A stretch of 64,000 bases of DNA from Pandoraea sp. PE-S2T-3 (GTDB lineage: Bacteria > Pseudomonadota > Gammaproteobacteria > Burkholderiales > Burkholderiaceae): assembly GCF_002179965.1 (NCBI RefSeq), contig NZ_NGUQ01000018.1, positions 124,001-188,000 of the forward strand, in the 5' to 3' direction. The notes below the pieces were generated by a model that ran no database searches, was not told the origin of the DNA, and worked only from the letters and a program-made list of their open reading frames with translations. Made by a program: the position numbers and the translations under genes. The first letter of the stretch is position 1. Each line of letters starts with the position of its first letter. Below, in pieces: positions 57,480 through 64,000 of the stretch.

Positions 57480-58091
57480 TCAGCGGCCTCCGGTGGAACG
57501 CGGCACGCCGGGCTGGCGCTCAAGTTTCTCGAGTCGCTTTTCGAGTCGCGCCAGATCGTCGCGCAGCGTGCCGATCTCGTCGCGCATGGTGTCCAGCCGT
57601 GGACGCGCCACAAGCAATGGGTTTTCTTCCACGAGGTAATCGGTCAGCGAGCGCGCCAGCGTCGCACCCGTGCGGCGTGCGCCGGCCACGGCAGCCTTGC
57701 CGGTTTCCGTCACCCGATGGGCGGCGGCATCACCGATCACGCGGCTCAGGTCTTCGGCGGCCTCCCAGCGCAGGTGCTGGGCAAGATAGGACACCGTATT
57801 GGCGAATTCGGCGTCGCCCTCGATCTTGACGTGGCGCATGACAGCGGCCTGACCACCGCCCGCAAAGTCGGCCAGTGCCGACGGGGGCACGGCGATGCTG
57901 ACGTCGCAAGGGGTGTCGGCCTCGAAGGCGGCGAGATAGCCGTCGTCGCCCACCTGCAAACGCAGGTCGAACGGAGACATCGCCAGCCGGGCGGAGGCGC
58001 CGATGTGTTGGCGCAGGCGTTCGCGCGCCCACGGTTCGCGGGCGAGCAAGTGATTCACGGTGGCGGCAAAGGCTTTGGCGGCTACGGTCAT
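57480..58091 (-). CDS. ubiJ: Ubiquinone biosynthesis accessory factor UbiJ (SCP2 domain)
   Basis: A 203-residue cytoplasmic lipid-binding protein of the Ubi complex. The SCP2 fold covers about residues 20-120 (LRLQVGDDGYLAAF, VKIEGDAEFANTVSYL). A long helical C-terminus ends in a coiled coil (LRDDLARLEKRLEKLERQ). The ATG at 58091 starts MTVAAKAFAATVNHLL; the longer open frame upstream is not conserved. It precedes ubiB by 3 bp, the same neighbours as in E. coli (ubiE-ubiJ-ubiB). Confidence 0.9.
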   Translation of the reverse strand: MTVAAKAFAATVNHLLAREPWARERLRQHIGASARLAMSPFDLRLQVGDDGYLAAFEADTPCDVSIAVPPSALADFAGGGQAAVMRHVKIEGDAEFANTVSYLAQHLRWEAAEDLSRVIGDAAAHRVTETGKAAVAGARRTGATLARSLTDYLVEENPLLVARPRLDTMRDEIGTLRDDLARLEKRLEKLERQPGVPRSTGGR

Positions 58092-58163
58092 GAGCTTGGC
58101 GGCCGACCGGCGCAGAACACCGGTCGCACCGAAAGACGTCGCCCGGCATACATCGCCGGGCGG

Positions 58164-58201
58164 CAAAAACAAAAGAGCCCGCGCTTCAAACGCGGGCTCT
58201 T
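58164..58201 (-). terminator. Terminator after the Tim44-like gene
   Basis: AAGAGCCCGCG (58173-58183) and CGCGGGCTCTT (58191-58201) form an 11-bp stem. On minus it is followed by TTGTTTTTG. It separates the Tim44-like gene from ubiJ. Confidence 0.85.
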
Positions 58202-58258
58202 ATTGTAAGGCAGGTTACGGCAAAAACGGCGGGAGCTTAATGCTGGCCCAGCGCCTGC

Positions 58259-59257
58259 TTAGAGCTGTTGAATCCCGGCCAGTACCCAACCCGCATTGCC
58301 GGTCACCGGCTTGGTCAGGTTCCAGACTTCGTTGAACGGCTCGGCGGCAGCGCCTTCCGTCTCACGGATCAGACCCGAGAAACGCACGCTGGCCATGTAC
58401 TCGCTCGTCGTTTGCTCGATGCCGAGCAGTTCGGCGTCGAGTTGAACCACGTCGGTACGGTTGGTCGACTTGCCGCGCTCTTCGAGGTCCATCTTGATTT
58501 CCGCGAACATCTGCGGCGTGGTGAACTCGTTGATGTCGGCTTGATCGCCCTTGTCCCAGGCGGCTTGCAGACGGTTGAAGTACACCTTCGAGCTGCGCAG
58601 GAAGCCTTCGACATCGAAGCCTGCCGGCACGCCGAACGGGCCTGCCGCAGCGGCTGCGGCACCCGCAACACCGGCAGCGGCCGGGACGGCGGACAGCGCC
58701 GGTTGCGTCGACGAAGTCGAAGCTGACGGTTGTTGAGCCGGTTGCTGGCTATCCCACGACTGGCGCAGGGTGTTGTTCGACGCGTCGTTGCCCGCATTGG
58801 CACCGGCGTAGGCCGGGGTCTGCGACTGCGACTTGTTGCCGCGGAAGCGACGGATGACCCACAGGACAGCAAAGGCGATCAACGCGATGATGATGACGTT
58901 GGCCATCATGCTGGCGAACGCGCCACCCATGCCGAAGTGCGACAACAGGGCTGCGATACCCAGACCGGCGGCCAGACCGGCGATCGGGCCAAGCCAGCGG
59001 TTGGCCGGCTTGGCAGCGGCGGCGGCCCCTGCGGCGCCTGCGCCGGCAGCGGCCGGTGCGGCTTGGTTCGGTGCGGCGTTCGGGCTTTGGGCCGGTTGTT
59101 GCGGCGTCGCCTGACGCTGCGTCACGGTGTTGGACTGCTTGCCGACGCTCCGGCCGCCGCCAACGCGCTTGGCGTCAGCGTCTGCGATCGTCATGCCGAC
59201 CGCCAAAACGCCGGCCACTACGCCCAACAACAGCTTGTTTTTCATGAACTGGAACAT
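58259..59257 (-). CDS. Tim44-like domain membrane protein
   Basis: A 332-residue protein. A signal-like hydrophobic segment (residues 6-28, ending ADADA) is followed by a Gln/Pro/Ala-rich linker and two hydrophobic stretches (about 88-106 and 113-135). A second low-complexity Ala/Ser linker leads to a C-terminal Tim44 fold (about 205-332) with VEGFLRSSKVYFNRLQAAWD and LLGIEQTTSEYMASVRFSG. In mitochondria Tim44 tethers import motors to the membrane; the bacterial domain may bind lipid. It lies between ubiE and ubiJ, a location that suggests a link to quinone synthesis. ATG at 59245 is an alternative start. Confidence 0.88.
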   Translation of the reverse strand: MFQFMKNKLLLGVVAGVLAVGMTIADADAKRVGGGRSVGKQSNTVTQRQATPQQPAQSPNAAPNQAAPAAAGAGAAGAAAAAKPANRWLGPIAGLAAGLGIAALLSHFGMGGAFASMMANVIIIALIAFAVLWVIRRFRGNKSQSQTPAYAGANAGNDASNNTLRQSWDSQQPAQQPSASTSSTQPALSAVPAAAGVAGAAAAAAGPFGVPAGFDVEGFLRSSKVYFNRLQAAWDKGDQADINEFTTPQMFAEIKMDLEERGKSTNRTDVVQLDAELLGIEQTTSEYMASVRFSGLIRETEGAAAEPFNEVWNLTKPVTGNAGWVLAGIQQL

Positions 59258-59488
59258 CGCTCTGGTCTCTCCGTGGAGTTATAAGGTGCTGTTTACTGAC
59301 AGGCGTTTATCGGATTGGTTCAGCATCTTTTTTACGTACTGAAACGGGATAACGCGACGGCTGATTCTGCCACAGCAAAATTAGCCTGTACTTAGAGAAA
59401 CGCCCCGGTGTGGAATTTTTCCACCAACCGGGGCGCTGCGCCGCATCAAGTAAGTGAGTGCTTATTCTCGGCGCATCCGCTCAGTGCA

Positions 59489-60223
59489 TCAGAACTTGCG
59501 GCCGATGTGCAGCGCGACTACGCCGGCGGTGAGGTTGTGGTACTCCACCCGCTCCAGACCGACGTCTTCCATCATCGACTTCAGCGTCTCCTGATCCGGG
59601 TGCATGCGAATCGACTCGGCCAGATAGCGGTAGCTCTCCGCGTCGCCCGCGATGCGCGAGCCGAGCCACGGCAGTACTTTGAAGGAATACGTGTCGTACG
59701 CCTTCTCGAGCGGCTGCCACACCTTCGAGAACTCCAGCACCATGACCTTGCCGCCCGGCTTGATCACGCGGCGCATTTCCGCCAGTGCGGCGTCCTTGTG
59801 CGTCATGTTGCGCAGTCCGAACGCTACGGTCACCACATCGAAATAGTTCGACGGGAACGGCAGCTTCTCGGCGTCGCACAGCAGCGCAGGCGTAACAATA
59901 CCGGCGTCCAGCAGGCGATCGCGGCCCACGCGCAGCATCGATTCGTTGATGTCCGTGAGCCAGACTTCGCCGGTCGGACCGGCCTGACGGGCAAACGCCT
60001 TCGACAGATCGCCCGTGCCGCCGGCAATGTCGAGCACCTTGAAACCGGGGCGCACGGCGGCGCGGCCAATAGTGAACGCTTTCCAGATGCGGTGCAGGCC
60101 GCCCGACATCAGATCGTTCATGACGTCGTACTTGCTCGCTACCGAATGGAACACTTCGGCGACTTTGCCGGCCTTTTCCTTCTCGTCGACGGTCTCGTAA
60201 CCGAAGTGGGTCTGTTCACCCAT
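59489..60223 (-). CDS. ubiE: Ubiquinone/menaquinone C-methyltransferase UbiE
   Basis: A 244-residue SAM methyltransferase that methylates the quinone ring carbon. UbiE signatures are [17 protein letters not shown], the SAM motif [15 protein letters not shown], and [24 protein letters not shown] split here as [12 protein letters not shown] and [10 protein letters not shown]. The end [16 protein letters not shown] is canonical. The ATG at 60223 ([12 protein letters not shown]) is chosen over an upstream open frame. It is 231 bp upstream of the Tim44-like gene. Confidence 0.96.
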   Translation of the reverse strand: MGEQTHFGYETVDEKEKAGKVAEVFHSVASKYDVMNDLMSGGLHRIWKAFTIGRAAVRPGFKVLDIAGGTGDLSKAFARQAGPTGEVWLTDINESMLRVGRDRLLDAGIVTPALLCDAEKLPFPSNYFDVVTVAFGLRNMTHKDAALAEMRRVIKPGGKVMVLEFSKVWQPLEKAYDTYSFKVLPWLGSRIAGDAESYRYLAESIRMHPDQETLKSMMEDVGLERVEYHNLTAGVVALHIGRKF

Positions 60224-60270
60224 CGCAATCTCCAATTCATGAAAGCGGCGCACGCAGCGCCGCCGGTGCA

Positions 60271-60687
60271 TCAGTGGTGGTGGCAGCCGTGGCCGCTGGC
60301 GGGCGACGGCATCGGCGTGTCGCGATCGACGCCTGCGGCTGCCAGCTTGTCGAGATACTCCTGCCACAGCGCGTCCTGACGCACGCACAGCTCGTAGAGG
60401 AAGTCCCAGGAATAGATGCCGGTGTCGTGGCCGTCCGAGAAGACGGGGCGCACCGCGTAGTTGCCGATCGGCTCAAGGCCGTTCAGTTCGACCTCGCGCT
60501 TGCCGGTCTGGAGCGTTTCCTGCCCCGGGCCGTGGCCGCGCACTTCCGCCGACGGCGAGAGTACGCGCAGAAGTTCGAACGGCAGCCGGTAGTGTTTGCC
60601 GTCTTCATATCCCAGCTCGAGCACACGCGAGACGCGATGCAGCGTGAGGGAAACAGGAATCGGCGTGTCTTTCTCCAGCCCTGCCAT
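60271..60687 (-). CDS. DUF971 domain protein
   Basis: A 138-residue protein similar to the N-terminal domain of gamma-butyrobetaine hydroxylase. It contains [21 protein letters not shown] (part: [17 protein letters not shown]), [20 protein letters not shown] and a His-rich tail ending GCHHH. DUF971 is often beside ubiE or Fe-S genes; its role in bacteria is unproven. A GTG three codons upstream (60696) is an alternative start. It is 47 bp upstream of ubiE, so likely the same operon. Confidence 0.88.
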   Translation of the reverse strand: MAGLEKDTPIPVSLTLHRVSRVLELGYEDGKHYRLPFELLRVLSPSAEVRGHGPGQETLQTGKREVELNGLEPIGNYAVRPVFSDGHDTGIYSWDFLYELCVRQDALWQEYLDKLAAAGVDRDTPMPSPASGHGCHHH

Positions 60688-60769
60688 GTGTGTCACTCCA
60701 GAAATTCAGTCGATGTGCCGCGCACACCGGCCGGAAGTATAGCTGCTCAGGGGATTGGCGGCCACGCGC

Positions 60770-61213
60770 TCAGGCGGACGCCGGCCAAACCGGCATGCGG
60801 CTCAATTCTGCCACGATCGCTTCGCGCAACGCCGGCAGCCACGCAGCCCGCTCGGCGAGCACCGCCGGCGCCACCTCGCGCTGCGGCGCGCTCCAGACCG
60901 AGCCCGGGAAGTGGATATCGTCCTGATACCGGGGAATCACATGCCAGTGCACGTGCGGCACCATGTTGCCCAGACTCGCCACATTGACCTTGTGCGGCGA
61001 CATCACCGTGCGCTGCGCCGTCTCGACCGCAAACACCGCCCGCATGACGTGTTCGCGCGCCGCCTCGGGCAAGTCGCTCATCTCGGCCACGTGCGCACCC
61101 CACACCACGCGCGCGAAGCCCGGATAACCGGCTTCGTTCGCCAGCACCACCCGCAGCACCGGGTCGCGCCACACGACGTCGCCGCCGTCACCTGCGCAAA
61201 ACGGACAATCCAT
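60770..61213 (-). CDS. HIT family hydrolase
   Basis: A 147-residue histidine-triad protein. The HIT motif is PHVHWHVIPR, preceded by VNVASLGNMV. CPFCAGDGG at the start holds a possible zinc site. HIT proteins hydrolyse nucleoside phosphoramidates or dinucleoside polyphosphates; the substrate here is unknown. The ATG at 61213 begins MDCPFCAG. It follows the antiporter gene by 27 bp on the same strand and precedes DUF971. Confidence 0.9.
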   Translation of the reverse strand: MDCPFCAGDGGDVVWRDPVLRVVLANEAGYPGFARVVWGAHVAEMSDLPEAAREHVMRAVFAVETAQRTVMSPHKVNVASLGNMVPHVHWHVIPRYQDDIHFPGSVWSAPQREVAPAVLAERAAWLPALREAIVAELSRMPVWPASA

Positions 61214-61240
61214 GATGTTCTCCCTTGATCCCCGCACCCG

Positions 61241-62929
61241 TCAGTGCTTTCTGCGTTTCGTGCGCTTGCCTGTCGCCGGGTCCACCGACCCGAGCGCGAG
61301 TTCGGCGAAATCGATTTCGCTCAGCATTTCGCGCAGCGTCTCGTCATTGATGCGATGCGTGATGCGCAGCCGCGACAACTCCACGCGCTCCGCCTGAAGC
61401 GCCGCCGCGCGCAGCCGGCGCTCGACTTCCACCTCCCGCACCGCCCGCTCGCGCGTCTCATCGGTCGCCGTTGATGCATTGAGCGTGCGACGGTAGCGCC
61501 CCATCACGCGGGCCGCCGCTTCGGCGCACACGGCGGTATCGAGTTCGTCACCTGACTTCGCAATCACTTTCTGCAACGACTCGACGGCGCGAATCGCTGC
61601 CTCGGAGGCCGCCACACGGGCCTCGCCCATTTCACGATTGCGCGGGTCTTCGGCCGGCCAGCGCACGCCGCGCAGCAGAATCGGCAGGCCGAGACTCCCG
61701 CCCACCAGCGATAGCAAAATCACACCGGCAGCCAGAAAGATCAGCAGATCCCGCCCGGGAAACGGCGCACCGCCGGGCAACGCCAACGGCACCGAGAGCG
61801 CACCGGCCAGCGTCACCGCGCCGCGCACGCCCGAGAGCGCCGTCACCCCCGTGAAACGGATGCCCGGCTTGAGGGTAATTTCGCCGCGCCGCATGCCCAT
61901 GAAATACATCACGCGCCACGCCACCCACACCCAGCAGAACCGCAGCACGATCAGCACCGCCGAAATCGCGCCGACGTAGAACATCAGTTCGCCCAGCTTC
62001 GTGAGCGTGCCCCACAGGTGCTCGTTCGGCCCCAGCGCCGCGCGCACGATATCAGGCAGTTGCAGCCCGAGCAGTACGAACACGGCACCGTTGAAGACGA
62101 ATTCCAGCATCGACCAGACGCCGTTGCCAAGAATGCGGGTGACCGTGCGGGTATTGAGCAGATCGGTCGAACTCACCGTCATACCGGCAGCCACGGCCGC
62201 GAGAATGCCCGAAAAGCCGAAGTGTTCCGCCAGCAGATAGGCGGCGAAAGGCATGAGCAGCAGCAACAGCACGACCGTCGCAGGTTCTTCGGTCGAGGCG
62301 TCCATCACGCGGCGGTGAAACTGCGTGAAGAGCCACGTCACGGCCCAGCCGGCGAGCAGACCGCCCAGTGCAATGACGAAGAACGAAAACGTGGCGTTGC
62401 CGATGGAGAAGATGCCGGTGGTCGCCGCCACGAGGGCGAACTTGAACACGACCAGACCCGACGCGTCGTTCATCATCGCTTCGCCTTCGAGCACGTGCAT
62501 GAGCCGCGTCGGCATACGCATGCGCCCGGTGAGCGCAGATACCGCCACCGCGTCCGTGGGCGAAAGCACGCCGCCGAGGGCAAAAGCCACGGCCAGCGGA
62601 ATCGACGGAATCATCCAATGAATGAAGTAGCCCACGCCGAGCACCGTGAAGATCACGAGGCCCAGCGCCATCGCGATGATCGGCACCCTCAGGTGCCAGA
62701 ACTCGCGCTTGGGCATGCGCCAGCCGTCGGCAAAGAGCAACGGCGGGATAAACAGCAGGAAGAAAATCTCGGGGTCGAGATCGATGTGGACGCCCGCGCC
62801 CGGATAAGCGAGCGCAGCGCCCACCGCGATCTGGACCAGCGGAATCGGGAGAAACCGCACGAAACTGCCCAGCACACCAGTGAGCGCCACCACGAACAGC
62901 AGGATGAGCGCAGTAAAAACTACTTCCAT
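61241..62929 (-). CDS. Na+/H+ antiporter, NhaP/CPA1 type
   Basis: A 562-residue antiporter. About 12 membrane helices occupy residues 1-430, with the CPA1 core GGVLSPTDAVAVSAL and the acidic pair region EGEAMMNDASGLVVFKFAL. GVRGAVTLAGALSVPLALP is the helix typical of NHE/NhaP. A cytoplasmic coiled or helical tail follows (about 440-562). It should exchange Na+ or K+ for protons. Coupled with the HIT gene downstream. Confidence 0.92.
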   Translation of the reverse strand: MEVVFTALILLFVVALTGVLGSFVRFLPIPLVQIAVGAALAYPGAGVHIDLDPEIFFLLFIPPLLFADGWRMPKREFWHLRVPIIAMALGLVIFTVLGVGYFIHWMIPSIPLAVAFALGGVLSPTDAVAVSALTGRMRMPTRLMHVLEGEAMMNDASGLVVFKFALVAATTGIFSIGNATFSFFVIALGGLLAGWAVTWLFTQFHRRVMDASTEEPATVVLLLLLMPFAAYLLAEHFGFSGILAAVAAGMTVSSTDLLNTRTVTRILGNGVWSMLEFVFNGAVFVLLGLQLPDIVRAALGPNEHLWGTLTKLGELMFYVGAISAVLIVLRFCWVWVAWRVMYFMGMRRGEITLKPGIRFTGVTALSGVRGAVTLAGALSVPLALPGGAPFPGRDLLIFLAAGVILLSLVGGSLGLPILLRGVRWPAEDPRNREMGEARVAASEAAIRAVESLQKVIAKSGDELDTAVCAEAAARVMGRYRRTLNASTATDETRERAVREVEVERRLRAAALQAERVELSRLRITHRINDETLREMLSEIDFAELALGSVDPATGKRTKRRKH

Positions 62930-62981
62930 GCCACCTCCATGGTCCGTCGGTCAGGCATCGGCCGCGTCCACGAAAATGCCA

Positions 62982-64000
62982 TCAGACGAGAACGCGCTCG
63001 ATACCGCCGTTGTTCGCATCCTTCACGTAGTCCGCCATCCACTGGTCGCCGAGCACGTGCTTGGCGATTTCCACGACGATGTAGTCGGCAGTGATGTCGG
63101 CATCCTCGTTGTAGCGCGACAGGCCTTGCAGGCACGACGGGCAGCTGGTGAGGATCTTCACCTCTTCCACCTTGCCATCGGCGCGCAGCTTGGCCGCGCC
63201 CTTGCGCATTTCTTCTTCCTTGCGGAAGCGGATCTGCGTCGAGATATCCGGGCGCGTGACCGCCAGCGTACCCGATTCGCCGCAGCAACGATCGTTCTTC
63301 TCGATCTTGTAGCCGTCGTGCTCGCTGCCCATCAACTGGTTCACGAGCTTGACCGGGTCCATCGTCTTGATCGGCGTGTGGCACGGGTCGTGATACATGT
63401 AGCGCGTACCGTTCACGCCTTCCAGCTTCACGCCCTTCTCGAGCAGATATTCGTGGATGTCGACGATGCGGCAGCCCGGGAAAATCTTCTCGAATTCATA
63501 GCCGGCGAGCTGATCGTAGCAAGTGCCGCACGACACCACCACGGTCTTGATATCGAGATAGTTCAGCGTGTTGGCCACCCGGTGGAACAGCACGCGGTTA
63601 TCCGTCACGATCTTCTCGGCCTTCTCGCCCTGCCCCGAGCCACGCTGCGGGTAACCGCAGCACAGATACCCCGGCGGCAGCACCGTTTGCACGCCCACGT
63701 GCCAGAGCATGGCCTGCGTGGCGAGCCCGACTTGCGAGAACAGGCGCTCCGAGCCGCAGCCCGGGAAGTAGAACACCGCTTCCGAATCGACCGACGTCCC
63801 CTTCGGGTCGCGGATGATCGGCACCACCTTGTTGTCTTCGATATCGAGCAACGCGCGCGCCGTCTTCTTCGGCAGGTTGCCCGGCATCTTCTTGTTCACG
63901 AAGTGGATCACCTCTTCGCGCAGCGGCGGCTTGCCGACCGTGGCCGGCGGATGTGCCATCTGCTTCTTCGCGAGTTTCTTGAAGATGTCCGCACCGAAGC
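62982..64000 (-). CDS. FAD/Fe-S oxidoreductase, C-terminal CCG-domain part (runs off the window)
   Basis: The frame is open past base 64000; 339 C-terminal codons are visible. Two CCG domains show FYFPGCGSERLFSQ with GYLCCGYP and, later, HDPCHTPIK with NDRCCGESGTLA, the ligands of a heterodisulfide-reductase-type cluster or cofactor. VSCGTCYDQL and TSCPSCLQGL add further cysteines. In Burkholderiales this region is the end of a long FAD-linked oxidase (DUF3683, D-lactate/glycolate-like) protein. The upstream residues continue in frame, so the ATG at 63959 is internal. Substrate unknown. Confidence 0.85.
   Translation of the reverse strand, partial: FGADIFKKLAKKQMAHPPATVGKPPLREEVIHFVNKKMPGNLPKKTARALLDIEDNKVVPIIRDPKGTSVDSEAVFYFPGCGSERLFSQVGLATQAMLWHVGVQTVLPPGYLCCGYPQRGSGQGEKAEKIVTDNRVLFHRVANTLNYLDIKTVVVSCGTCYDQLAGYEFEKIFPGCRIVDIHEYLLEKGVKLEGVNGTRYMYHDPCHTPIKTMDPVKLVNQLMGSEHDGYKIEKNDRCCGESGTLAVTRPDISTQIRFRKEEEMRKGAAKLRADGKVEEVKILTSCPSCLQGLSRYNEDADITADYIVVEIAKHVLGDQWMADYVKDANNGGIERVLV

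Noticed and set aside
56010-58208. 732-codon plus-strand frame opposite ubiB and ubiJ
   Set aside because: Shadow frame; UbiB and UbiJ motifs are unambiguous on minus.

Overview
The window is a GC-rich, densely coded chromosomal segment from a beta-proteobacterium of the order Burkholderiales. Gene order (ruvC-ruvB / gpm / dtd / tyrS / M23 peptidase / anmK / erpA / argC / rpsI-rplM; ubiE-Tim44-ubiJ-ubiB; fmdB-DUF502-aspS-nudix-nudB-clsB; split pntAA-pntAB-pntB) and protein sequences resemble Burkholderiaceae. Pandoraea is my best guess, but it is untested. There are no transposases, prophage genes, tRNAs or CRISPR arrays. This is core genome, and most genes lie on the minus strand.

Layout. 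1-2138: start of an FMN-binding glutamate synthase-like gene, mnmA, nudJ-type Nudix. 2536-6331: proton-translocating transhydrogenase pntAA-pntAB-pntB, then mtnN. 6430-14711: a THUMP RNA methyltransferase, then the Entner-Doudoroff/gluconate block (edd-eda-gntP-gntK on minus, divergent hexR, and a 2-ketoacid reductase). A HexR-like operator sits inside the edd promoter. 14753-22116: isomerase, hemJ, ruvC, ruvB (no ruvA between them), an MpaB-family oxygenase, phosphatase, YbhB, dtd, tyrS. 22293-27558: envelope genes mepM-like and anmK, then erpA, argC, rpsI, rplM.

27786-29166 is RNA-rich. It holds a candidate small RNA of about 98 nt, with a consensus-like promoter, a C/U-rich anti-Shine-Dalgarno loop and an intrinsic terminator, followed by osmC and rnpB (RNase P RNA). 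29214-37980: DUF3025, pyrC, a YafJ-like amidotransferase, and a glutamate block (gltIJKL uptake, gdhA, LysR regulator) with several candidate operators and an intercistronic attenuator.

38075-47738: an Atm1-type ABC exporter, yciA thioesterase, and a TetR-headed beta-oxidation operon resembling fadNAE of Bacillus (acyl-CoA dehydrogenase, HAD/crotonase fusion with HAD first, thiolase, crotonase). 47913-54841: clsB, nudB, Nudix, aspS, DUF502, fmdB, sodium/solute symporter. 55229-60223: ubiquinone genes ubiE, a Tim44-like gene, ubiJ, ubiB and a TPMT-like methyltransferase. 60271-64000: DUF971, HIT protein, NhaP antiporter and the C-terminal part of an Fe-S/FAD oxidoreductase.

The coding content is ordinary. 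The most interesting signals are between genes: the candidate sRNA, paired dyads at gltI, the repeat array between eda and gntP, an 18-bp TetR-type palindrome upstream of pntAA, and the missing ruvA. All calls come from reading the sequence; no database search was run.
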